Below are positions 1 through 13,081 of a stretch of 64,000 nt of DNA, one piece after another (positions within the stretch are counted from its first letter, which is position 1; every line of letters starts with the position of its first letter). The position numbers and the translations under genes were made by a program. The stretch is from Cacajao melanocephalus. Lineage: Eukaryota > Chordata > Mammalia > Primates > Pitheciidae. Location: positions 52,713 through 116,712 of the forward strand of contig CAUYLG010017982.1 in assembly GCA_963573385.1 (NCBI GenBank). Direction: 5' to 3'. Below the pieces are notes generated by a model. That model saw only the letters and a program-made list of their open reading frames with translations, searched no databases and was not told where the DNA came from.

Positions 1-840
1 AAGGAACAAGACTTCCCAGATGCAAGGTGTTGGGCACTGGTCATTTTGGAAGCAGAAGTCCAGTCAGTTTTCTAAAAATATAATCCAAGAAAACTAATAA
101 GCACATTTCTATTTAGACTAGAAAGCTAATTCTTACTCTACTTGACAAACCCTGTCTCAACATTGTTTGTGTCTTCCTTCCAACACATCATATACACCAT
201 ATACACTCTGTGTATGATGGGCTCTAGGAAACAGAGGTGAAACTGCCTGTTAGATATTGAAAGCTAAGGATCCCCTTATAATTAATATCCTATAGCATTT
301 TGTACTGACAAAAAATGTATTTTTGAAAGATTAATTGCATATACTTATTATATCTTCTCTCTGTGCATGTTTCTTCACATTTATAATTCCTCTGTCAAAG
401 TGTGCATAACATTCGAATGCATGATATTTTACCCACTCAGGAGGCCACTAGCTATTCTGAGGGAACCTCTCCTTCTACCACTGGCAGTTGCTTTAATAAG
501 GGCATGTCTAGAATTACAAACAATGAGTGTTGGGAAAAGGGAAAAGATTTTGCTTGTGAGGCATACTTTTAGAGAGAGATTAGACTTACAATTTCCCGAC
601 TCACATATATTCTGAAGCTGGTTAAATAACAGCAGGTAGAATTTAGGTAAGTAAAAGTGTATGCTTTTACCAACATCTCTGCTATGGTCAAGCATGGGGG
701 ATTGGAGACCTTACAATGATTATTAAAACATATTTTTTTCTGGAAATATTTCTAAAATCATTGAAATGAATAAGGCAAATCAAATCACAGCTGACATATC
801 TCCACATATAATTGGATTAGCGTTTCTAAAACACAGAGGA

Positions 841-900
841 GTGTGTGTGTGTGTGTGTGTGCGTGTGTGTGTGTGTGTCTGTGTGTGTCTGTGTGTGTGT
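841..900. repeat. (GT)n microsatellite with interruptions
   Basis: This is 60 bp of alternating GT with GC and CT interruptions near the middle and end. The interruptions usually lower slippage. An open frame across it encodes only a Val/Cys run and is not a gene. Confidence 0.97.
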
Positions 901-2024
901 TTTACTGCTGGACAATCAAGCAAATTAAAAGGTATAGTTGCAAATAACTCCAGTGGGAAATTCTCAAAGAGTAAAAATACTTGAAATGCCAGTTACTTCA
1001 CTGGTCTGTGAAATATTAGGGAGCAGATACCTTACTGACTGTCAGTTCCTGGCAAAGTGCCCAGTGATAGTAGGTTTTGTTTAAATAATTTTTTATTAAC
1101 TGAATCTATTAAAAATCCAATTCCATTATATACTTACAATTATCTTTCTACTTAAGTTTTTTAGAAAAAAAAAACTTGCTATAAGTTATTAACTTTTAGT
1201 TTTGAAAACCTAAACATTGGATCATTCCTCTGATTTTTCATTACTCAGGAGGAACTAATTGTCCAAGGATAACTAGTCAAGGTAAAAAACAAACAAAAAC
1301 CTCTTAAAGTTACCAAAATATTATATTCAAAAAGTGAAAAGAAATCCAAATAGAATGAAGTCTTTATATTTTGTTTTCACCACATAGTTTAATTATGTTT
1401 TAAGGGGATTATAAATTTTCTCAAGGACCTCTATTCATTCTTTCATACTCAAATCACCCTATATTTAAACATCTATCACATAATCAATCTTGCTGATTTT
1501 CTCTCTTTGAACTGATACTGTCCTAAATCTACTAGATCCCCTTTGCCAATGATTATGTATGAGATTCAACCAGCACTCTGGTTCATTTGCTTTGACTCAT
1601 CACATTTAAATATCTCATCTCTTGTGAGATCTGCAGATTCATTATTGACTTATGTTGTATTTGCTTTGTATATTTGACAAAAATATCATTGATAAGAAAT
1701 AAATAGGAAATTGTAATGTTAAACTGGAAGGACTGTGTAGCAAAAACAAATTTTACAAATGCAATTTAATTAAGAAATGATAGAATTTCGCAAAATTCAA
1801 ATTGGTTAATGCAGAAACAACAGAAATTGAAAACTTTTGAGAAAAATAGGTCATAAATTAGTGACATTTTCATACGCCTTATCACCAATGTTCTATTTAT
1901 TATAGTATGTCAAGTACATTTGGCCATTGTAGTGAAGATAGAGAATAAAGCAAGAAAACTAAATGGAGAAAAATATGAAAGAAGAAATAAAAGTATACTC
2001 AATAACATGGATTCTTTAGTGAAA

Positions 2025-2240
2025 CAGACTGCGGTTTAACTCTTAGATTCTACAGTTACTAGCTGTGCTACCATGGAAATGAAAGTTGTTTTCTAAGAAG
2101 CCATTTATTTGAACATGATATGAAAAAGATAATAGTATATATCTCATAAATTTGTTGTAATAATTGAGATAATTATGTAGATCAGCACAATTCCAAACAA
2201 ATGGTAAACACTCAATAATGGATATTATTATTTCTAAGAA
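2025..2240 (+). repeat. MIR-like SINE fragment
   Basis: An old SINE with recognisable islands: CTAGCTGTGCTACC near 2060 (the MIR core), the following ATAATAGTATATATCTCATAAATTTGTTGTAATAATTGAGATAA, with dispersed matches only, and a 3' end resembling GTAAACACTCAATAATGG. It is heavily diverged and the limits are approximate. Confidence 0.5.
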
Positions 2241-2288
2241 ATAGTAAGAATTAGTATGAAAATAACAAAGGCTTTCTTTCTTTGATAC

Positions 2289-2692
2289 TGTGGTTTGAAT
2301 GTCTCTTCAAAATTCATGTGCCAACTTAATCCCCAATTCAATAGTACTAAACGGTAGAGACTTTAGAAAGTTATTAAGTCATGAGTGCTCTCTCTTCATG
2401 AATAAGCTCAGTGCCGTCTAAAAGGGTGGGGGGGAACTATTAATAGATAGGCCCCTTTTTGCTCTTTCACCTTCTGCCACTCAGGGCATAAGATGTACCC
2501 CTTCCGTCATGTGAGGACACAGCAACAAGGTGCCATCTCAGAAGCAGCTAGTAGCCCTCACCAGACACAGGGTCTGCTGGCACCTTGATCTTGGAGTTCT
2601 CAGCCTCCAGAATTGTGAAAAATACATGTTTGTTCTTCAAAATTTACCCCGTCTCAGGAATTTTGTTTTAGCAGCACAAATAGAGTAAGACA
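2289..2692 (+). mobile_element. MLT1-type MaLR solitary LTR
   Basis: About 400 bp running from TGTGGTTTGAATGT to GAGTAAGACA, with the characteristic middle (AGGTCATGAG-like, CCTTCTGCCA-like and CAGCCTCCAGAATTGTG). No internal region adjoins it, so it is solitary. The sub-family is not determined. Confidence 0.78.
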
Positions 2693-2770
2693 TTCGGATT
2701 TTCAAAAAACTGCTATTAGGATGTTGGCTTGGAAAGTTCAGCTACTTTAAATTTTTTTCATACCTCAGTA

Positions 2771-2882
2771 ATTTATTTCAAATTCATATAGTAACTGGAA
2801 TACCTCACATAATTTGTTTCAAATTCATATGGCATATAGTAACCATGAAATTCATATAGTCCTGGCATATAGTAACCATAAA
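2771..2882. repeat. Local imperfect tandem repeat
   Basis: The 16-mer GGCATATAGTAACCAT occurs at 2831 and again at 2864 (33-bp offset). The related TTCAAATTCATAT occurs twice just upstream. This is a small tandem or slippage duplication in AT-rich intron. Confidence 0.8.
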
Positions 2883-4754
2883 AATAGTGTCTACAAAGGC
2901 AATTATAACAAATCAAACGCATTGAAAACATATTTGCACTTGAAATTAGCCTTCTAGTGCATATAGAGAATAATTAAAATGAATAGAAAATTTCTTCTAT
3001 AAAGGTGAAATATGGATGAAATTACTGTTTAATGGTGAGCTCTGCCAACAGTCAGGAAGCCCTTTAAATACTTTGATGCCTCAGTTTATTGATTTAGGCA
3101 ATGTGAGTCTACAACAATCCCCAAAATAATATGATTCTATCAATCATAGATTTAAATTTGCTTTCATTGCAAATTAATGAGAAGGAATCTGAAGCACTGG
3201 TTCTAATTTAATTTGATTATCACATATAAAAACTATCACTATGTTAGTTTCTTTAATCACAGAAGTGTAGGCTGTTTTAATTTCCACTGAAACCTCTCTC
3301 TTTGTTTCTATTTGGGGTTTTTTCTTTTCACTTTTGGTTTGGATTGTTAATGGGGTGTTAGTAACTTTTTGCCTATGAAGTAAATAAACCTACAAATTCT
3401 CAGCTTTTAGTTTAATAGCAATTCATTGTTGAAAAGCTAACATTTAAATTATTTTACTCAGTACACTATACCTCTTTCAAGAACTGACAGACAGAAATAA
3501 ACTTTCCTTATATTTCTCATGTTATTCATAGTCAATCTGTCTTGAATCAAATAACTTTTAACTTAATTTAAAATTCCTAAGAAAAAATGAAGATCATTCA
3601 ATAAACATGTCAATGTACTTTTCAATCACAAGAATAGGAATGTTCATTTATTTTTACTTTACTAAATTTGGAAGACACCTGTAAATAATAGATTGAGTTA
3701 TTTATCCATAAATAAATTTTTATTCATTGTAAAAAAGAAAGTGTTACTCAGCATATTTCTATTACTCTTAACTATTTTCATTATTTCACTGTCTTCAGTG
3801 ACCATGCATTGAAAACATACTATATGCCATAACCTATGTGCTATGTTAGCTGTACAGTTGTAGGCCCTATCTGCAAGTAGTTTAAAATAGAGTTGGAATG
3901 GTAAATCATATATATTGATAACTAAAATAAAATTTGTCTATTTAAGTCTGGCACCAACAATTCACTGAGTTGCTCTTATTCATCAGGTGCTATGATCCAC
4001 TGTAAAGGGTCAGTGAGATAAATAAACCTAGTCACTACTGCTTTATAAAGTTTACAGTTTAGTGGTATGAGTAATATATTTTAAAAAATGGTTTACAGTA
4101 TGGAGAGATTACTTTTAGCTAAAAAGGATATGAGAAGTGTCCTGAGGTGTTTTGCCAAATGTTTCACATGATCTGATACTTAAAATCTGGATACGAGTTT
4201 TAAATGGGATAGTGTTAAGTTGTTTACTATTGTGAAAATGAGATATTTTCTAAGAAAGTAAGAAGAATTCTGCTTTCCTTAAACATGGAATAACAATGAA
4301 GGATTTGCCTTCCACTTGAAAGAACCAGAAAAAAAGGAAAGACTATATTTTTTAAAAAGAAAGATTTGAAAACAATGGACATCAGGCAACAAAGCACAGT
4401 GATTCTTGAGTCACAGGAAACAAATTAGATAAATCTCCTGATTGCCCCATCTTACTACCTAAAGAAAATTTCAAGTCTGTGTCCCAAGAAAGGGGAACCT
4501 ATGCAGAGCCCAGCAGACTCCTTGAGTTGAGAAGATGGATCTGAGAGTCAAGAGAAAACTATGCAGGTAGAGTTTATGGAACACAGTACCAAAGAGGATG
4601 CTGACAGAGAAATATTTCCAGAGATATATGAAGAAAACTCCTTAAGTAGTCAGTAGATTTCTGATTAGCTGTGGAGATAACTGCCCAAGGTATGAGAAAG
4701 AAACTACGCCAAAAGATGAGATGTAACAATGTCTGGAGCTGATATGGGGCCAGG

Positions 4755-4925
4755 AATGCCACTGTCATATGAATTCTATACCCAGCAAAAATATATATTT
4801 AAAAAGGTGAGGTACAAACTATATGTACACAAAGAAAAGCTGAAAACATTATCATTAGTAGAAATGTACCAAAAGATAGTGGAAGAAAAATAATACCTCA
4901 TGCAAATATGTATCTACACACAAAA
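4755..4925 (+). mobile_element. Old L1-type LINE fragment
   Basis: The segment contains GAATTCTATACCCAGCAAAA followed by degenerate text typical of old L1 copies (AAAAGCTGA..., ATAATACCTCATG..., TCTACAC). It may extend leftwards to about 4560. Family and strand are tentative. Confidence 0.5.
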
Positions 4926-5361
4926 AATAGAGCACTTGAAGTAGTAATGATGTACATAAATAAGATTTGTCTTATCATTTAAATCTCTTGAAGAAATAGT
5001 TGACCAAAGTTTATCAATGCAGTGTGGTATTTGTAACATATTACTAAGTAAAATGTTTGACAACGAGAGCATTTTTATGAAGAACCTGACTCCATTTTGA
5101 TGCTTCAAGTTCTGCCTTCCTGTTCCCCTTCTACTCCACATCTGGGAAGCTGACAAGAAACTCTACTTGCTTCCCTCTTTTGGCATCAGCAGAAAAGTTC
5201 AAACCATGAAAACTCTGGCACACCCACAGGAACTTTCTTCAAGTTCCTGCCACTAACCACAATAAGAATAAGCAAAACTATATGTATTAGTACATTTTCA
5301 CACTGTTTATAATGATATACCTGAGATTGGATAATTTAAAAAGAAAAAGAAGTTTAGGCGA

Positions 5362-5994
5362 TGTTGAGAAAAGCAGCAAAGGAGAAAGGACTTACAGAGT
5401 GCCTACATAAATTGGTTATGAGTAACATATAAACAAGGAATAACAAGCTGTGGAAGGCCGCAGGAGGCCTCTGAGGAGGAAGGCCTCTCCATGCCTCATG
5501 TTCTGGTGCAGGGTAACCTAGTCTCTGTTACCATAAACATTGTGCTCAAGGACATAAAACCTCTTCATAGCACTATGACATAGCCAGACTTGTAGACTCC
5601 TTGTAAGGCCCTCATTCAACCAGCTGCACATAGATAACAGGCTAAAAATAACCATATGTTCTTGTTTTGTGAAACCCCTGAAACCGCCACTGTTACCAAT
5701 CTTTAGAAAGATTGACACACCAGTTCTGGCTCGCTGATTCAGTTCCAGCTCACTGATTCACTCCACCATCAAGTCACCCGCTCCCACCATCACTCCACCC
5801 CTACGCTATAGATCAAAGTAATTGTAACAAATAAATAATGTGGATGATCAGAGCTCAGGGCCTTCACTGTCTCCTCCAGAGTAATAAAGTGATGGCCCCC
5901 TCGTCCCACTATCTCTCTTAATCGATCTTTTTTCATTCCTTTGTCGTCACCGAACACGGGGTACCCACAGGTGATGTAGGGCTGGCTCCCTACA
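5362..5994 (-). mobile_element. Solitary retroviral LTR inside an Alu
   Basis: On the minus strand this 633-bp segment starts TGTAGGGAGCCAGCCCTACA and ends CTCAACA, giving the TG...CA ends of an LTR. It is flanked by GGCGA (5357-5361) and GGCTG (5995-5999), which resemble a diverged 5-bp target duplication made from the first bases of an Alu. No internal proviral sequence is present. Open frames of 66 and 85 codons in it are incidental. I do not assign the LTR family with confidence; a class II (ERVK-like) LTR is my best guess. Confidence 0.65.
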
Positions 5995-6288
<294 letters not shown>

Positions 6289-6297
6289 AGAAATTTA

Positions 6298-6582
6298 ATG
6301 TACTCAAAGTTCCAATTGGCTGAGAAGTCCTCACAATTATGGCAGAAGGTAGAAGGCACATCTGACATGGTAGCCGGCAAGAAAGAATGAGAACCAAGCA
6401 AAAGGGGAAACCCCTTATAAAATCATGAGATCTTGTGAGACTTGCTTACTACCACAAGAACAGCATGGGAGAAACCACCTCCATGATTCAGTTATCTCCC
6501 ACCAGGTATCTCCCACAAAATACAGAAATTATGAGAGCTACAATTAAAGATGAGAAGTGCTTGGGGACACAGCCAAATATCA
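6298..6582 (-). repeat. 3' LTR of the MaLR provirus, main part
   Basis: It continues the 74-bp LTR end at 5283-5356 after an interruption of 941 bp. It aligns along its length with 8148-8498 (for example GCAGAAGG, TTATAAAATCAT and GGGGACACAGCCAAATATCA). The joined LTR is about 359 bp. Confidence 0.87.
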
Positions 6583-8147
6583 TTCCACTCCTGGCCCCTC
6601 ATAAATCTCATATCATCACACTTCTAAACTAGTCATGCCTTCTCAACAATCCCCAAAAGTCTTAAATAATTTCAGCATTAACTCAAAAGTCCACAGTCCC
6701 AAGTCTCATCTGACACAAGGCAAGAACTTCTGCCTATAAACCTATAAAATCAGAATCAAGTTAGTTACTTCCTAGATACAATGGGGGTACAGGCATTGGA
6801 TAAATACAGCTGTTCCAAGTGAGAGAAATTGGCCAAAATGAAGGGCTACAGGACCCATGCAAGTCTGAAATCCAGCAGGGCAGTCAAATCTTAAAGCTCC
6901 AAAATGATCTCCTTTGACTACATGTCTCACATCTAGGTCACACTGATGCAAGAGGTGGATTCCCAGTGTATTGGGCATCTCTGCTTCTGAGGCTTTGCAG
7001 GTACAGACTCCCTTTCTCCTGCTTTCATAGGCTGGCATTGAGTGTCTGTGGCTTTTCCAGGCACATGGTGCAAGTTGTCGTTGTATCTCCCTTTCTTGAG
7101 CCTGAAGGACAATGACCCTCTTCTCACAGCTCCATTAGGCAGTGCCTCAGTGGAGGCTCTGTGTGGGAGCTCCAATCCCACATTTCCCTTCTGCATTGCC
7201 CTAGCAGAGATTCTCCATGAGGACCCCACCACTGCAGTGAACTTCTGCCTGGACATACAGGCATTTCCATACATCAACTGAAATCTATATTCCCAAACCT
7301 CATCTCTTCACTTCTGTGCACCTGTAGACTCAACACCACATGGAAGTTGCCAAGGCTTGGGGCTTGCACACTTTGAAGCCATGGCCTGAACTGTACCTTG
7401 ATCCCTTTAGCCATGGCTAGAGTGGCTGGGATGCAGGGCACCAAGTTCCTATACCACATACAGCAGGAAGGCCTGGGGCCTGACCCACAAAACCACTTTT
7501 TCCTCCTAGACCTCCAGGTCTGTTATGGGATGGGCTGCCACAGAGTTCTCTGATATGTCCTGGAGACATTTTCCCCATTGTCTCGGCAATTAACATTTGG
7601 TTCCTTGTTACCTTTGCAAATTTCTATAGCCAGCTTATATTTTTTCTCAGAAAATGGGTTTTTCTTTACTATTGCATCGTCAGGCTGCAAATTTTCTGAA
7701 CTTTTATATTCTGCTTCCCTTTTAAAACTGAGTGCTTTTAACAGCACCTGAGTCACATTCTGAATGCTTTGCCGCTTAGACATTTCTTCCACCAGATATC
7801 ATAACTCACCTCAAGTTCAAAGTTCCACAACTCTCTAGGGCAGGGGAAAAATGCAGCCACCAGTCTCTTTATTAAAACATAACAAAAGTCACCTTTACTC
7901 CAGTTCTCAACAAGTTTCTCATCTCCATCTGAAACCACCTCAACCTGGATTTCATCGTCCATATCACTATCAGCATTTTGGTCAAAGCCATTCAACATGT
8001 CTCTAGGAAGTTCCTCACTTTCTTACATTTTCCTCTCTTCTTCTGATTCCTTGGAGCTGTTCCAACCCCTTCCTATTACCCAGTTCCAAAGTTACTTCCA
8101 CATTTTTTTTATCTTTACAGCAGCAACCACTCCCAGTACCAATTTAC
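6583..8147 (-). pseudogene. Internal region of the MaLR provirus (non-functional)
   Basis: About 1.56 kb between the two LTRs. Minus-strand open frames of 81, 89 and 114 codons (7753-7998, 7523-7792, 6933-7277) are pieces of the internal sequence found with THE1/MST elements. They overlap in different frames, so frameshifts separate them. I see no protease, reverse transcriptase or envelope motif, in keeping with MaLR elements being non-autonomous. These frames are often mispredicted as human proteins and should not be called genes. Confidence 0.72.
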
Positions 8148-8498
8148 TGTATCAGTCTGTTTTCACACTGCTGAAAAAGAAATACTCAAGACTGGGTAAT
8201 TTATAAAGAAAAAGAAGTTTAATGGACTCACAGTTCCAGGTGACTAGGGAGGCCTCACAATTATAACAGAAGGAGAAAGGCACATCTTACATGGTGACAG
8301 GCAAGAGAGAATGGGAGCCAAAGGAAAAAATTATTTTATAAAATCATCAGATCTTATGAGATTTACCATGAGAACAGTATGGGGGAACCGCTCCCATGAT
8401 TCAATTGTCTCTCACTGGCTGCCTCCCACAACACATAAGAATTATGGGAGCTACTATCTAAAATGAGGTTTGGGTGGGGATACAGCAAAATCATATCA
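8148..8498 (-). repeat. 5' LTR of the MaLR provirus
   Basis: A 351-bp LTR. On the plus strand it reads TGTATCAGTCTGTTTTCACAC at its left edge and GTGGGGATACAGCAAAATCA near its right edge, the signature of MST/THE1 LTRs in antisense. It is intact, unlike its partner. Confidence 0.88.
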
Positions 8499-9664
8499 CT
8501 ATTCATGCATTCCTTCCCTCAAACCATTTCTGACCAAAGGGGATCTTACTATGTGTGTAACTTTTCATACCTTCTTGGTATATCTTCAGCCTTGTGGCAT
8601 AATCAGTCGATATGGAACCAATTTTGAGGAGAGAGCAGCTGATCATGATCTTCCTTAGTCAACCACAGAGCAACTGGAAATGAGTAGGGTGACCCAAGGG
8701 ATGACTATAATTAACTGAGGACCTTTTTCTTGTTGTTTGTGACTTGATAACTAGCTCTGCTGCCACCTGGCTAGAGAATGCTGGGTACTGTGCTAGTATA
8801 CTTACACTTTGAGATGTGCTGATTTGTGCTGCATTTTCTGAGTTTCTTTGGCCTCTGCCCTAGATTTAAATGATAGATCTAAGCCAGAAGTATTGACAAT
8901 TGACATTCAGAGACAGGGTATGGGCTTGTGGTCCTTCTCAAAGTGATTCTGAGTTCTGTGCCTCTGAGCTCAGACTTACCTGTGTGTCTTAGATTTAATC
9001 ATATGTCTCAAATTCAGCACAAACCATGAATGATGCTAGGCTCAGATGAATGTCTTACCCTATGACTATTGGTTATGTGTCTCAAGCAGGTGTTGACTTC
9101 CATTCTATAGAGTGCTCAGGGAAAGGACTGGCGCACTGTGCAATAAGCATGCTTATCCAATGCTTGCCTATCTAACAAGGATTAGTCACCATCTGGTGTG
9201 ATCAACTCCACACTTAAAGGCAAATGGCTCAATAGGAACCTTGCAATATATTTGTTGTTGTTATTGTCTATGTGTCTGTCATCAAAAAGATTCTGGTTCT
9301 CAGAGTTATAGAGGGAAAACACTCATATTATCCCATAGCATAGCTATGGGCTTAATTCAAACCTGACTTAAGCCTGGAGTCCCTAAACCCAATAAAGTGG
9401 CAAGTGCCCTGTGGGAGACTCCCAACACTTAAAATAGTGATTTGAAACTCTCTGGGGAAGATACTTATAAATAGGGACAGAGAAGAGAGGACTGTCCTTC
9501 TTCCTGAAGTGTATCCTGTAACTCCACCCACACTAAAAAAAAAAAAAATAAAAACCTGGATACAGAGAGAAGAAATACAAATTGAAAGAAAGATACACAA
9601 CTGGACTCAATTAAGAATACAAAATTTTCTAGAATAGTTATTTAACAGGAAGATAAAAGAACAC

Positions 9665-10108
9665 TATGTCCATCAATGATAGACTGGATAAAGAAACTGT
9701 GGCACATATACACCATGGAATACTATGCAGCCATAAAAAAGGATGAGGTCACGTCCTTTGCAGAGACATGGATGAAACTGGAAACCATCATTCTCAGCAA
9801 ATTTACACAAAAACAGAAAACCAAGCACCACATGTTTTCAGTCATAAGTTGGTGTTGAACAGTGAGAACACACAGACACAGAGAGGGGAACCTCACACAA
9901 TGGGACCCGGGGGTGAGGGGCTAGGGAAGGAATAGCAGTGGGTGGGATGACTGGGGAGGGATAATATTAGGAGAAATACCTAATGTAGATGACAGGGTGA
10001 TGGATGCAGCAAACTACCACCATGGTATGTGTATACCTATATAACAAACCTGCATGATCTACACATGCACCCCAGAACTTAAAGTATAGTTAAAAAAATA
10101 AAAATAAA
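9665..10108 (+). mobile_element. 5'-truncated L1, 3' end of ORF2 and 3' UTR
   Basis: It begins in the ORF2 end (CTGTGGCACATATACACCATGG, TACTATGCAGCC), passes through the 3' UTR (ACCCCAGAACTTAAAGTATA) and ends in an A-rich tail. The target-site duplication AAAAGAACAC is at 9655-9664 and 10109-10118, a textbook L1 endonuclease insertion. A 60-codon open frame in it (9676-9858) is the ORF2 C-terminal tail. Confidence 0.93.
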
Positions 10109-10199
10109 AAAAGAACACATCAGGTATAATTTTTAAAAAGCACTAATTGGCTTTTGCATCTCTGCAATATGGGTTTTAAGTTAACTTTAACATCTTCTG

Positions 10200-10990
10200 G
10201 TATGTAGTACTTGAAAAATCTTTGTGGCCTTAATAGATACTGGGCCTCAAATTACAGTTATATGAGGAGATCCCACGGAATTTACAAGGTATACTCTGTA
10301 CTTTAGAGGAGTTACTAAACATAAAACGAAGGCAAATATATATGTCTCACCTTAAACATTGAAACTACTGCTTTGCCAAATTCCTCATGGTCACAGTGCC
10401 CATTGGCCTAAAGCATCTGTTATGGACACTTTGAATCAATGAATAATAAATTAGCATATTATCTGGCATTTACAATCGGCTTGGTAAAATGGAGCCCCTT
10501 GGGCCTGTCCTTCTGAGCTCAACTTAGATTAAAACAAGGTCTACAGTAATTAAGAACCATCATATAACACCTATTGAAGGAAACAACTATTGTTCCTATG
10601 TCTTCACTTTAAATAGTCTAATTTGTTCAATGTTTAAACCTGATAAAAATAAATGGCATGGGAAAGTGGATTTCCACAGCCTAAATACCCTGATGCCTCT
10701 GATTAAGACCCTCATATCAATATTACTGAAATTGCTGGTTCTTATCAATAACTGGAAAATACTATGCTATTATATGTTTAGTTAATACTTTCTACTCAGT
10801 GCTTATTTCAACAGCTTCCCAAGCATAGTTTGCTTTCACTTTTGAAGAGACACAGTATACTTGGGCAACTCAACAGCCCTGTCATGGCACACAAACTTTG
10901 TATGCAAGATATTACCTACAACTGATTTTCTCCAGGAATACATGTACGCCATTATTTTGAGGGCACCCTTTTCTGAACAAATTCATTTGA
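10200..10990 (+). pseudogene. Decayed retroviral protease/reverse-transcriptase relic
   Basis: Translation of the plus strand gives an aspartic-protease signature, LIDTG, encoded at about 10230-10244, followed after an in-frame stop by protease-like residues. Downstream, frames covering about 10630-10910 contain reverse-transcriptase-like blocks: a D-x-x-x-LN segment near 10660 and, near 10790-10870, the S..FAFTFEETQYTW block that precedes the RT fingers/palm. Stops and frameshifts interrupt it. The YxDD active-site motif is not identifiable. The parent is an endogenous retrovirus, perhaps ERVL-like. The segment at 8504-9650, left of the L1 insertion, may be part of the same relic but I cannot show it. 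Confidence 0.6.
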
Positions 10991-11239
10991 CCCATTTATC
11001 CAGAAAATGCAAATAAAAAGAAGCCCGGAAAAAGGGGGATCATCTCACCACACACAATACAAGGCCATGCCTTCTCAGTTAATTTTCCGATAATTATTTG
11101 GTCAGTAAAAGTATATATACTCTGTCCAAACTGCAATACAAAGGCCCTCCCCCTTGTATTCCCACGTCTCCTTTGTTACAGAGGCTTTCGCAAGTCTTCT
11201 CATGATACCTAGAATCTGTGAACACAGTCTAAACAATTT

Positions 11240-11392
11240 TTTCCTTTTGAGACAGGGTCTCAGCCTGTCACCCAGGCTGGAGTGCAGTGGCACATTCAGT
11301 CTCACTGCATCCTTGACTTCCTGGAGCTCAGGTGATCCTCAACTCCTGGGCTCAAGGGACCCACACATGTTAGCCTCCCAAAGTGCTAGTTC
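11240..11392 (-). mobile_element. Truncated old Alu (AluJ-like), antisense
   Basis: It starts with GAGACAGGGTCTCAGCCTGTC, carries CCCAGGCTGGAGTGCAGTGG, and after an internal deletion ends at CCTCCCAAAGTGCTAG. It is about half the length of a full Alu. Confidence 0.88.
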
Positions 11393-12017
11393 TTCTTAAT
11401 AAAAATAAACAACCATAATTTCCAATTGTTATGTATTATTGTTGGTTAAATACTATTTATTCTATAAATAAGCATTAATGTGTATAATTCTAAGACTTTT
11501 AAACACATTTTTCAAAAATTTCTTCCAGTGGGTAATTTTATTATAATGCAGAGTCTCCAAAGTGCTGTCTATTTTTAACATACCAAGACAGCAAATCAGC
11601 TATCAAAATTCTGTGTAACTGTGAAAGGACCCATAAAGAATCAGTATGCCTTTGAAAAACCAATTTGGTTATCAATATGCATTACATTGACAAAATAGAA
11701 TTGCATCCATTTTATTTTTAATTTTAATTGCAGCTATAAGTCATCATTGTTCTTAAAAGTTTGTTAAATTACATTTATTAGGACTGACTTCCTCTGATCT
11801 CTCCTTCCTCCGCCAGTTAATATAGTACCTTGATAAGCCAACTGATTCTTAAAGTCATTAGTGTACACTCTAACCATAGGAACTACTACCATCCTTTATT
11901 CTGAAAGACAGTACCAATATTTAAAACTTTGCATTATTTTATTAATTACAAAACACATATTTATATACTCATGCTTTCATGTAACTAATGATTTTTAAAT
12001 ATTGAGAAAATACTTAC

Positions 12018-12194
12018 TTGTACAGTTAGGCAAAGTTCCAGACCATGTTCCATTGGCTGTACACTGTCTAACTGAAGGTCCAGAAAGGATGTATCCTTCC
12101 ATGCAGGAATAAATAACTGAACTAGAAAATGTTGTGCCATCAATTCGGAAGACTTTCCCATTGGCTGATGTTCCTGGGTTACCACACTGTACAG
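12018..12194 (-). CDS. CSMD3: CSMD3 internal exon encoding one CCP/Sushi domain (ninth of nine, most downstream seen)
   Basis: The exon is 177 nt (59 codons) with a TTTTATAG acceptor and a strong GTAAGTA donor, phase 1 both sides. It encodes [13 protein letters not shown] to LPNCT. Cysteines are in [24 protein letters not shown] and PNCT, and the tryptophan is in GTWSG. NGT is a likely N-glycosylation sequon; NCT at the last cysteine is a formal one. The exon ends in a single A, so the next exon should begin with two bases completing an A-initial codon. In CSMD3 as I recall it the protein continues into another Sushi domain (IISCGDPG), but no such exon is visible in the 12 kb to the left, so that intron exceeds the window. 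Confidence 0.9.
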
Positions 12195-13078
12195 CTATAA
12201 AACAAAGTTTAAGAGTACATGTAAAAATAATGCAATTAGAAATCCTTCCCAAAAATCCTAATGACTAGATGACACTTTCAAGTTATTCAAAGAAGCAATA
12301 CAAACATCTAAAATAAGCAGTAAAGTATCTAGGTAGTTGAAATTCAAGATGAATGTATGTTGACTTTATTAGCTTAATTACTGGGATGCAAATTATAACA
12401 TTTTCTTAAGACCTTTTTTACCAGCTTCAGTAAAAACTCTGCAGACTAAAGTAATTATTCAAAGAGTACTAAATTACCTTCATGTATCATAAAAACTTTT
12501 AGAGAAGGATTATAAGAATCTCTGCCTAAAAAGCAACTCACGTAAACTTGGAAGATATATAACAATGAGTGATGAGATGCAATAGAGATTTGTTACATTT
12601 ATATTTCAGAAAAGACAGACATACAATTTAAATATTACAAGCATTTATGCATTTTTAAAAATATAAATATATAACTTTTGTATTAAAATCTATAAATTCT
12701 GTTTCTAGACCAAAGAGTATCAAAACTAACCTGAGTAAAACAAAGTAATTAAATCTTGGTAATATACTCAAGATTACCTATATATTTTTTCAATATATTC
12801 TAAACAAAAGTTACAAACACGAATGTCTTTTTATAATTAACTATTATATATTATGCCTATTTGCCACCAATGATATGTCAATTTTTAAACTATCTGTCTT
12901 AAAAACAATAATATATCAGACATAACGCTGGATTTTATTGTAATATCAGAAGGCATTTTAGTACGTTACGGAAGTGAAGGCTTTTATGAATATGAAATAT
13001 GATTGTGATTTGAGAAAATGCCATCTACATTCCTTGCTGCATCTTAAATATTTCCTTTTGCCTGTCATTTTATAACTG

Positions 13079-13081
<3 letters not shown>

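Noticed and set aside
6933..7998. Overlapping minus-strand open frames of 81-114 codons that look like a small protein family
   Set aside because: They lie between two MaLR LTRs and match the internal sequence that accompanies THE1/MST elements; they are in different frames and not a host gene.
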